From NCBI GenBank assembly GCA_964634795.1, contig CAZWLL010000057.1, forward strand, positions 1 to 11,470: a stretch of 11,470 bases of DNA, written 5' to 3'. Shown here piece after piece: positions 5,323 through 11,428 of the stretch; position 1 is the stretch's first letter, and each line of letters opens with the position of its first letter. Below the pieces are notes generated by a model that worked only from the letters and a program-made list of their open reading frames with translations, was not told where the DNA came from and ran no database searches. A program made the translations under genes and the position numbers. Source of the DNA: UMGS1696 sp964634795 (GTDB taxonomy: Bacteria; Bacillota; Clostridia; Oscillospirales; CAG-272).

Positions 5323-7584
5323 ATGAATATCCTGATGGTTACCATGTCGATGAATATCGGCGGGGCTGAAACACATATACTCGAATTGTCAAAGGAGCTC
5401 GCAGAACGCGGACATAATATTACCCTCGCGTCATTCGGAGGTGTGTACGCCGATGAGCTGCAAAAGCTCGGCGTGAAGTGCGTAACACTGCCGCTCCATA
5501 CGAAAAATCCCGCACACGTCATGAAGTCGTATATGGGGCTGAAAAAGCTGATACGTGAAGGAAACTTCGATATCGTCCATGCCCACGCGAGAATCCCCGG
5601 TTTTATCGTCGGTATGCTGAACGATTCCCTGACTGTAAACGGAAAGAAATTCCGCTTTGTTACTACAGCGCACCTTAATTTCAGCGTGAATTCTTTCCTC
5701 AGACATATCACACGCTGGGGAGAGCGCGTTATGGCAGTCTCGGACGATATTAAAGACTACCTCGTTCGTGAATACGGCTTCCCCGAGGAGAGAATTTATA
5801 CAACAATAAACGGTATCGATACCGATAAATTTTCGCCCGAACGTGACTTTTCCGCAGTTCTCGAGAAGCATCACCTTGAGAGGTCACGCAAAAGAGTGGT
5901 GTACGTAAGCCGACTTGACCCCGACCGTGCCGAGCCTGCGTACAGGATAATCGATATAGCTCAAGAGCTTGCGAAAAAATTCCCGGATACCGATATTATT
6001 ATAGTCGGCGGAGGCTCGTGCTTCGATGAGCTGAACGGCATGGCTGAAAAAGTGAACAAAGCTGTCGGTCGGAATATAGTAATAATGACGGGCGCGGTCA
6101 GCAACGTAGATGAATATTGCGCGGCGGCTGACGTGTTTGTGGGAGTGTCACGCTCGGCTCTTGAAGCTATGTCTGCCGCTAAACCTGTTATAATAGCGGG
6201 CGGGCAGGGCGCACTCGGAATCTTCGATGAGAGCAAAACAGAAGCCGCCGTAAGCACCAATTTCTGCTGCAGAGGATACGACAGCGAAACAAACGAGCAA
6301 ATGCTCGCGGATATAGAAAAGCTGCTCGAAAACGATGAGCTGAGAGAGCGTCAGGGCGTGTTCAACCGTGAGTTTATAAAGAAGTATTATACGGCATCCC
6401 GCATGGCTGACGACTACGTAAAAATGTACGAGGACACATTAAAATCCCCCGTATGCTTCAAGGGAAAGGCGGACGTTGTAATAAGCGGTTACTACGGCTT
6501 CGGCAATATGGGAGACGAGAGCTTGCTTGATATTATAGCGTCATCCCTCGCGCTTGAATATAACGGAATAAAAATCGCGGCTCTCACAAGACATCCGAAA
6601 GAGGACAGCGTGAGAACGGGTCTGAAATGCGTGTCGAGATTCAATTTCTTCTCTGTCGTGCACGAGCTTGCGGGAGCACAGGCGCTCATCTCCGGCGGCG
6701 GCTCACTCCTGCAGGATAAAACAAGCAAGAGAAGCTTAAAATACTACGCATACGTCATAAAAGCGGCGGAGGTGCTGCACAAGAAGGTGTACGTTTACGC
6801 AAACGGTATAGGCCCGATTCTGTACGAGGCAAACCGAAAGCTGACGTCAGATGTTGTAAAAAAGGCTGATATAGTTACGGTGCGTGACAGCGGATCGCTG
6901 AACGAGCTTGTCTCACTCGGCGTGCTGAGAGAAAAAATAACGGTGAGCGCAGACCCGGCATTCCTGATAGGTGAGAGAATAGGCGAGAGAGCGAGAGCAT
7001 CTGCCGAGAGGCTGACTGAGGCGTATTCGGAGTTTTTCGCGGTGTCCGTCAGACCGTTAAACGACACTAAGCTGACGCAGAAGGATGAGACTATGCTCGC
7101 GCAAACGGCGGCGGCAGTGGAGAAAACCGCAAAACGGTACGGCATAACTCCCGTGATAATTCCGATGCAGAACTCACGCGATACGGAAATATCGAATAAA
7201 TTAAAGTATATGCTTGAGAAAAACGGCGTAGACGCGCCGATATATATACCGAAATCGGCGGATGAGCTGATATGCGTGCTTGAGAAGGCGGACATGGTAA
7301 TAGGAATGCGCCTTCACGCCGTAATTTTCGCATCATCCGCATCAACGCCGGTAATAGGACTGTCGTACGACCCGAAGGTCGAGGCATTCATGAAGGAGCT
7401 GGGACAGGATTACTGTATTGATTTGAGCGGCGAGATTACAGCAGAGCTCGAATCAAAGCTGACGGAATACGCGGACGACATAATGAGGAACAGGGAGAAA
7501 ATAAAGGCTGAAATTGACACCGTGTCGGCTGAAATGCGCGCCAAAGCCGAGGAAGACGTGAAGAGGCTCGGAAAGATTTTATAA
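5323..7584 (+). CDS. csaB: GT4 glycosyltransferase fused to CsaB-type polysaccharide pyruvyltransferase
   Basis: The 753-residue protein has two enzymes in one chain. Residues 1-375 form a GT4, GT-B-fold glycosyltransferase: an N-terminal GGAETH loop (13-18), VHAH (85-88), NGID (163-166), VGGG (228-231) and SRSALEAM (276-283). The first Glu of the usual E-x7-E pair appears to be missing. Residues 383-753 form a polysaccharide pyruvyltransferase like CsaB: GYYGFGNMGDE (389-399), SGGGSLLQD (457-465), YANGIGPI (492-499), VRDSGS (520-525), SVRP (575-578) and GMRLHA (661-666) with the family's conserved His665. CsaB transfers pyruvate from phosphoenolpyruvate as a ketal onto wall-polymer sugar, creating the SLH ligand. 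No signal peptide or membrane segment is seen, so it should act at the cytoplasmic side on lipid-linked precursors. The symbol applies to the C-terminal half. The upstream SLH gene supplies the matching partner. Confidence 0.88.
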   Translation: MNILMVTMSMNIGGAETHILELSKELAERGHNITLASFGGVYADELQKLGVKCVTLPLHTKNPAHVMKSYMGLKKLIREGNFDIVHAHARIPGFIVGMLNDSLTVNGKKFRFVTTAHLNFSVNSFLRHITRWGERVMAVSDDIKDYLVREYGFPEERIYTTINGIDTDKFSPERDFSAVLEKHHLERSRKRVVYVSRLDPDRAEPAYRIIDIAQELAKKFPDTDIIIVGGGSCFDELNGMAEKVNKAVGRNIVIMTGAVSNVDEYCAAADVFVGVSRSALEAMSAAKPVIIAGGQGALGIFDESKTEAAVSTNFCCRGYDSETNEQMLADIEKLLENDELRERQGVFNREFIKKYYTASRMADDYVKMYEDTLKSPVCFKGKADVVISGYYGFGNMGDESLLDIIASSLALEYNGIKIAALTRHPKEDSVRTGLKCVSRFNFFSVVHELAGAQALISGGGSLLQDKTSKRSLKYYAYVIKAAEVLHKKVYVYANGIGPILYEANRKLTSDVVKKADIVTVRDSGSLNELVSLGVLREKITVSADPAFLIGERIGERARASAERLTEAYSEFFAVSVRPLNDTKLTQKDETMLAQTAAAVEKTAKRYGITPVIIPMQNSRDTEISNKLKYMLEKNGVDAPIYIPKSADELICVLEKADMVIGMRLHAVIFASSASTPVIGLSYDPKVEAFMKELGQDYCIDLSGEITAELESKLTEYADDIMRNREKIKAEIDTVSAEMRAKAEEDVKRLGKIL

Positions 7585-7592
7585 ACGGCATA

Positions 7593-7630
7593 AAAAAAGA
7601 GATAACGCAAATTATCGTTATCTCTTTTTT
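7593..7630. terminator. Bidirectional rho-independent terminator between converging genes
   Basis: GAGATAACG (7599-7607) / CGTTATCTC (7616-7624), loop of 8, with six A before and six T after. It can therefore terminate the GT-CsaB transcript on the plus strand and the AI-2E-family transcript on the minus strand. The two stop codons are only about 50 bases apart. Confidence 0.9.
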
Positions 7631-7635
7631 GTTTT

Positions 7636-9006
7636 TTACTGCTTGCTTTCGCCGTTTTGATTATCGTCTTTTTTCTTTTTCATCTCCGCCGTTTTCGCTT
7701 TAAAATTCACCTCAGCGGATTTGTACAGCTTGTGCGCCTGCAGCAGTATTTCTCCGCCTATATCACGCTTGTTTTTCTTCACTACAGCGTCATCATCATC
7801 CTTTTCTATAACGATTCCGCGTGTGTCAAGCCGTGAGTGAACGTTTTCTCTGAGGAGCGTGTACAGCACTGAGAACAGCGGTATAAAGAGAATCATACCG
7901 ATAATACCGCATACTCCGCCGCCGATGATAACCGCGGCAAATGTCCATATCGGGGGCAGGCCGACCGAGCCGCCGACCACACGCGGATAAATCAGGTTGT
8001 TTTCAAGCTGCTGGATGATGAGAAACATAACGAGAAACCATACCGACTTTATCGGATCATCTATAATCATAAGAAGCATTCCGAAGAAGCATCCGAGGAA
8101 AGCACCGATATACGGTATTATAGCTGTCGCGGCTATAAGTGACGAGATTGCGAGCGGATACGGAAAGCCGAATATGTTCATCGCTATAAAGAACATCGTA
8201 CCGAGAATAATACATTCGAGACACTGCCCGCTTATAAAGTTTGAAAAGGTCTTGACTGACAGAGCGCATATTTCGCACAGCATGTCGGCTGTTTTTTTCC
8301 TTATGTATGCGTATGTCATTTCCTTCAGCTGACGCTTGAGCTTACGCTTGTTCGAGAGAATGTACGCGGCGAAAATTATCGATGTAAGAGCCGTGAATAT
8401 TCCGCTTATGATGGATGACGCTCCGCTTATGATAGATGACAGACTTGACGTGAGCTTATCGGCAAACTGTACGGCGTATTCCGACAGCTTTTTCACAATT
8501 TCGGTGGTGTCGAGATTGTCGAGCCACTGCACAACGGGCGTTGTGTTGATGCCGTATTTCTCGAGCCCTTCCAGCCATTCGAGCATTTTCGGGAAATTCG
8601 ACTGAGCCTTTTGATATATGGTTTTGACCGATTCGCCGAGCTGCGGGAATATCGAATAACACAGGATGTATATTATAAGCAGCGCTATAATGAACGTGAG
8701 CGCGAGAGAGACGGACTCGCATGCGCGGCGGCTGATTTTCTTATGCCTTTTCTCGGCTATGTGGTTTATCAGCTTCTCAAGCGCCATCATCGGAGTGTTC
8801 AGTATCAGGGCGATAAGACATCCGATTAAAAGCGGTGATACAAGGCTTAAAATCGAGCTTACAACCGATGACAGATCACTCAGATGCGTCAGTATTACAT
8901 AAAGGATTATACCGAATGAAACAAGCTTTACGGCAAGAAAGAACACATTGTTCGGTGTAAAGCGGTCACGGCTGTCAATGTCGTTTTTGCGTTCGTTTTC
9001 GTCCAT
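7636..9006 (-). CDS. AI-2E family transporter (permease)
   Basis: This 456-residue polytopic membrane protein is of the AI-2E transporter family (PF01594; Bacillus YtvI/YdbI/YrrI-like). Hydrophobic segments lie at about 21-40, 49-70, 97-118, 193-217, 262-280, 285-315, 321-340 and 353-385. The amphipathic region at about 125-190 before the fourth segment is typical. The hallmark QQLENNLIYPRVVG sits at 332-345, followed by SVGLPP and a glycine-rich membrane segment. The last ~70 residues are a charged, Lys/Asp-rich cytoplasmic tail, longer than in many relatives. Substrates differ across the family; autoinducer-2 export (TqsA) and Na+/H+ antiport have been reported in some members, so none is assigned here. 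AGGAG lies about 7 bases before the ATG. It lies 55 bases after UPF0340, so they are probably co-transcribed. Confidence 0.9.
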   Translation of the reverse strand: MDENERKNDIDSRDRFTPNNVFFLAVKLVSFGIILYVILTHLSDLSSVVSSILSLVSPLLIGCLIALILNTPMMALEKLINHIAEKRHKKISRRACESVSLALTFIIALLIIYILCYSIFPQLGESVKTIYQKAQSNFPKMLEWLEGLEKYGINTTPVVQWLDNLDTTEIVKKLSEYAVQFADKLTSSLSSIISGASSIISGIFTALTSIIFAAYILSNKRKLKRQLKEMTYAYIRKKTADMLCEICALSVKTFSNFISGQCLECIILGTMFFIAMNIFGFPYPLAISSLIAATAIIPYIGAFLGCFFGMLLMIIDDPIKSVWFLVMFLIIQQLENNLIYPRVVGGSVGLPPIWTFAAVIIGGGVCGIIGMILFIPLFSVLYTLLRENVHSRLDTRGIVIEKDDDDAVVKKNKRDIGGEILLQAHKLYKSAEVNFKAKTAEMKKKKDDNQNGESKQ

Positions 9007-9061
9007 AAAAGTTCTCCTATTGAAATCGGGACTTTGTCTATGCCTTTTTTTATGCCTTCGT

Positions 9062-9619
9062 TTATGCCTTCGTCATATCATACTGCGCTCTGATGCCGCC
9101 TATGAATTTAGGTCTGACACGAGCGGCGAGAAGTGATGCCGAGCCGATTTTGTTGTTCGTGAGGCGAACGGGAACAGCAACCTCCTTAAGGTGCATTCCT
9201 ATAAGCGTTCCGCCTATGTCAAGTCCGCAGTCCGCTTTTATGTGCTCGAGAGCTATCGGATCGGACGCGTGCTTGTACGCAGCCGTAGCGAATGAGCCGC
9301 CTGCTTTCGGTTGAGGTACGACATTGACTTCAGCCATAACACCGCATTCAAGAGCGGCTTTTACGGCAGCACGTTCTACAATTATGGCACGGTTCAGATG
9401 CTCACAGCACTGCGCCGCGATAAAGACACCGTGCTCATCTGCGGCTTTTTTCAGCCCGCCGTATATTTCCTCCGCCGTCTCGGGAGAGGAGTTGTGTCCT
9501 ATAGTTCCTCCGCATACCTCGGATGTCGAGCATCCGACAACGACAACAGCTCCCGCTTTTACGCCCGAGAGCTCAAGCAGTTCATTCATAGCGGCATATG
9601 ATTCTTCGAAAACAGACAT
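9062..9619 (-). CDS. UPF0340 / YwlG-like protein of unknown function
   Basis: This 185-residue soluble protein matches the UPF0340 family (TIGR01440; Bacillus YwlG) in its diagnostic segments: VVVVGCSTSEVCGG (25-38), IAAQCCEHLNRAI (67-79), GGSFATAAY (107-115) and DIGGTLIGMHLKEVAVPVR (134-152). Length is as usual for the family (about 180). No signal peptide or membrane segment is present, so it is cytoplasmic. The function is unknown; the conserved Cys and His residues hint at a metal or nucleotide-like site, but that is inference. The start is supported by AGAAGG upstream of the ATG. It is probably the first gene of a two-gene unit with the AI-2E permease. I saw no convincing promoter in the gap upstream, so read-through from tadA is possible. 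Confidence 0.9.
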   Translation of the reverse strand: MSVFEESYAAMNELLELSGVKAGAVVVVGCSTSEVCGGTIGHNSSPETAEEIYGGLKKAADEHGVFIAAQCCEHLNRAIIVERAAVKAALECGVMAEVNVVPQPKAGGSFATAAYKHASDPIALEHIKADCGLDIGGTLIGMHLKEVAVPVRLTNNKIGSASLLAARVRPKFIGGIRAQYDMTKA

Positions 9620-9662
9620 TTAAAGAAGCCTTCTTTCAAGTAAATAGTAATTTTGAGGATGT

Positions 9663-9689
9663 ATCCTTAAGGGATTATCCTTAAGGGAT
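9663..9689. repeat. Tandem pair of 13-bp near-palindromes
   Basis: ATCCTTAAGGGAT occurs twice (9663-9675 and 9677-9689), separated by one T. Each copy is nearly self-complementary around CCTTAAGG, and their centres are 14 bases apart. They lie about 45-55 bases upstream of the UPF0340 start. They could be a paired operator for that gene, or simple tandem duplication. Confidence 0.5.
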
Positions 9690-9710
9690 AGATGATTAAA
9701 TCGAGTTTTT

Positions 9711-9733
9711 TAATAAAACCGATGGTTTTATTA
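9711..9733. repeat. 10-bp perfect inverted repeat
   Basis: TAATAAAACC (9711-9720), GAT loop, GGTTTTATTA (9724-9733). On the minus strand, the transcribed direction, it is followed by an A-run rather than a T-run, so it is not a normal terminator. Its role is unclear. Confidence 0.5.
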
Positions 9734-9754
9734 CAAGTTAGTGGGTTTAGGCAG

Positions 9755-9774
9755 AAAGTGCGAAGCACTTTTCT
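9755..9774. repeat. GAA-loop mini-hairpin, 20-base match to 515-534
   Basis: AAAGTGC (9755-9761), GAA loop, GCACTTT (9765-9771), plus TCT. The 20-base identity with 515-534 shows that this is a dispersed intergenic repeat. It lies just downstream of tadA on the minus strand. Confidence 0.6.
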
Positions 9775-9794
9775 TCTTTAATTCAGCGCTTTCC

Positions 9795-9824
9795 GTAAGG
9801 ATGCTCCTTAAGGCGCATCCTTAC
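9795..9824. repeat. 10-bp inverted repeat spanning the tadA stop codon
   Basis: GTAAGGATGC (9795-9804) pairs with GCATCCTTAC (9815-9824) around a 10-base loop that contains the tadA stop codon (9808-9810) and CCTTAAGG. No T-tract follows on the minus strand. It could stabilise the 3' end of the mRNA or mark a processing site. Confidence 0.5.
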
Positions 9825-10347
9825 ATCTCCGACGCTCGGTGAAAAACTTTCTGAGCATCGCAGACGATTCACGGCTGAAATTTTCACATATCCGGACATT
9901 CGGCTTAAATCCGAGTGGCAGGGACTGCGTTCGTATAACCGAACCCATCGCCCCCGCTGACGCATCACGCGCGGCAAATACCACGCACGGAATGTGAGCG
10001 TTAATTATAGCTCCCGCGCACATAGTGCACGGCTCAAGCGTTGCGTAAAGCACAGTTCCCGTGAGACGCCAGCCTCCGAGAGAGAGACACGCTGCATTTA
10101 TTGCGTTTGTTTCCGCATGAGAGAGAGCGTTTTTTTCACGCTCCCGTCCGTTTGCGCCGCACGAGACTATTATTCCGTCCCGAACAATAACGGCCCCTAC
10201 GGGGACCTCACCGTCATGAGCGCATGCACGTGCTATCTCCATTGCAACGGACATAAAGTATTCGTCGCGCTCCGATATCGTCATACCGCGAACAGCATCG
10301 CGCCTGTCGGGAGAAGACATTATATCACGGATTACGTCTTCCGTCAT
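9808..10347 (-). CDS. tadA: tRNA-specific adenosine deaminase TadA
   Basis: TadA deaminates A34 to inosine in the anticodon wobble position of tRNA-Arg(ACG) and is usually essential. The 179-residue product carries the zinc cytidine/deoxycytidylate deaminase fold. HAE at 77-79 gives zinc ligand His77 and catalytic Glu79, and PCTMC at 106-110 gives Cys107 and Cys110. VPVGAVIV (48-55), N73 and the terminal LRKFFTERRR (165-174) are also typical. The core begins near YFMSVAMEIA (30-39), so this start leaves an N-terminal extension of about 25 residues, and the total exceeds the usual ~150-160. I kept it because AGGAG lies just upstream and the ATG overlaps the preceding gene's stop (ATGA). Met22 is an alternative without a ribosome site. 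It is translationally coupled to the CPBP protease gene. Confidence 0.93.
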   Translation of the reverse strand: MTEDVIRDIMSSPDRRDAVRGMTISERDEYFMSVAMEIARACAHDGEVPVGAVIVRDGIIVSCGANGREREKNALSHAETNAINAACLSLGGWRLTGTVLYATLEPCTMCAGAIINAHIPCVVFAARDASAGAMGSVIRTQSLPLGFKPNVRICENFSRESSAMLRKFFTERRRCKDAP

Positions 10348-11162
10348 TTATCGCTCTCCTGTATTGAACTGTCGGAATTATCGGGTGTGTCGCAATCATC
10401 GGACGGTATGTCTTTTTTCTTCTTGCCCGAACGTGCGACTTGCACCGCGAGAGCGGTGATTCCGATTACGCATACCGCAATATCGACGGCAGTGCGCACC
10501 GCTGAGAAGTCCGCGAGTACGGTAATATACAGCAGTGAGCGAAGGTTCATAAGTGCGTGAGCGGCGATTGCCACGTACCATCTTCCCGTAGATTCGACGA
10601 GTGCTCCCAGCACGATTCCGCAGAACAGGGCATTGAACATAGCGCCGACCGTATTGTGGTCAATCGCGAACATCGTAGCCTGAGCTACCACGGCAAATAC
10701 GGGAGTAAGCTGACGTAGCTCCTCATAATAAAGATGACGGAATAAAAATTCCTCGACTGCGGGATGGATTATAACAAGAGAGATAAAATATACGGGTGTG
10801 AAGGTGTATGACGAGTCGATGCCGTCACCGAGGAACGCCGAGACGGCGTACATAAGACCGATCATAAAGCATAACGCTATAACGGTGAAGGTTACGCAGG
10901 AGGGAATGTCTCGTTTTGTCATCGGTGGTACGGGATCGCTTATTTCCGCGGTATCCTCGGGAGTGATATCCTTCGGCATTATATAAAACACCAGAACAGC
11001 TGCGGCGGAGGATATAATAAACACAATCAGCGACGACAGATACGGATCTATAACGCCTCCCGCGATGTCGCCCATCAGCAAATCAAGCAGACGTACCGTA
11101 ATCAGCATGAGTATGAACGATGTAAGCGAATGAAGAAGATATGATATTTTTTTCTTATACAT
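10344..11162 (-). CDS. CPBP-family intramembrane metalloprotease (CAAX/Abi type)
   Basis: The product has 272 residues from the ATG at 11162 and is multi-membrane, with hydrophobic stretches at about 12-28, 41-62, 90-111, 123-140, 155-170, 175-195 and 222-243. The three CPBP motifs are intact: EEFLFR with E137, E138 and R142; FAIDH with F165 and H169; and HALMN with H202 and N206. These glutamates and histidines bind the catalytic metal. Family members cleave prenylated proteins, process or confer immunity to bacteriocins, or bind partners, so the substrate here is unknown. The C-terminal ~30 residues are polar (KKKKD, then Asp/Ser-rich). A TTG at 11183 would add seven residues but has no ribosome site and would leave almost no leader; GAGG precedes the ATG at 11162. 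The stop overlaps tadA by 4 bases. Confidence 0.88.
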   Translation of the reverse strand: MYKKKISYLLHSLTSFILMLITVRLLDLLMGDIAGGVIDPYLSSLIVFIISSAAAVLVFYIMPKDITPEDTAEISDPVPPMTKRDIPSCVTFTVIALCFMIGLMYAVSAFLGDGIDSSYTFTPVYFISLVIIHPAVEEFLFRHLYYEELRQLTPVFAVVAQATMFAIDHNTVGAMFNALFCGIVLGALVESTGRWYVAIAAHALMNLRSLLYITVLADFSAVRTAVDIAVCVIGITALAVQVARSGKKKKDIPSDDCDTPDNSDSSIQESDK

Positions 11163-11196
11163 AACGGCCTCGTATAGGTACAAATATACATAATGA

Positions 11197-11225
11197 ATTA
11201 TATCACAACATAGACCTTAATTCAA
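11197..11225 (-). promoter_or_regulatory. Sigma-A promoter of the CPBP-tadA operon
   Basis: Read on the minus strand: TTGAAT (11225-11220), exactly 17 bases, then TATAAT (11202-11197) preceded by TGA, an extended -10. The predicted start is near 11190. This gives a short leader of about 28 bases to the ATG at 11162 and argues against the upstream TTG start. Confidence 0.75.
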
Positions 11226-11248
11226 TTAAATATAGATTAAGGAAATAT

Positions 11249-11285
11249 AAAAAACAAACTCGGAAGAGAGGAAATCTCTTCCGAG
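11249..11285 (-). terminator. Minus-strand rho-independent terminator from a unit off the right edge
   Basis: Perfect 11-bp stem: plus-strand CTCGGAAGAGA (11259-11269), 5-base loop, TCTCTTCCGAG (11275-11285). On the minus strand it is followed by TTTGTTTTTT, a classical terminator. It implies a minus-strand transcript entering from beyond the window and stopping just before the CPBP promoter. Confidence 0.85.
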
Positions 11286-11332
11286 CATTGGTAGATTCAG
11301 AAACTGTAATTTAGGTGAATTACGCACAAATC

Positions 11333-11409
11333 GAGTGGGAATAATCTTCAGCCAAATAGGCGAGACAACCATCCCACTCTCGAGAATTTTCATGACTGAA
11401 AATTCTCCG
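11333..11409 (+). repeat. Two-hairpin repeat element, complete right copy
   Basis: Hairpin 1: GAGTGGGA (11333-11340) / TCCCACTC (11372-11379), with an inner GCC / GGC stem (11351-11353 / 11359-11361). Hairpin 2: GAGAATTTTC (11382-11391), loop ATGACT, GAAAATTCTC (11398-11407), then CG. Spacing is identical to the left copy. Position 8 of stem 1 and position 9 of stem 2 change together with their partners between copies (G-C to A-T, and C-G to T-A), so the fold is conserved. Confidence 0.75.
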
Positions 11410-11415
11410 TTTTTT
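11382..11415 (+). terminator. Terminator-like second hairpin of the right repeat copy
   Basis: The 10-bp stem 11382-11391 / 11398-11407 is followed by CG and six T (11410-11415). In this copy the second hairpin can act as a plus-strand rho-independent terminator, so a short RNA made of hairpin 1 plus terminator is possible. No plus-strand gene precedes it and I found no clear promoter. Confidence 0.5.
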
Positions 11416-11428
11416 AGGCTTAACAGTT

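Noticed and set aside
9711..9733. Inverted repeat as terminator for tadA
   Set aside because: On the transcribed minus strand it is followed by an A-run, not a T-run.
10250..10284. Met22 as the true tadA start, giving a more usual length
   Set aside because: There is no ribosome site before it, whereas the upstream ATG has AGGAG and an ATGA overlap. It cannot be fully excluded.
9093..10560. Plus-strand ORFs opposite UPF0340, tadA and the CPBP gene
   Set aside because: They are antisense shadows of well-supported minus-strand genes and show no motifs or ribosome sites.
11163..11183. TTG start adding seven residues to the CPBP protease
   Set aside because: It has no Shine-Dalgarno and would lie only about 7 bases from the predicted transcription start; the ATG at 11162 has GAGG in good position.
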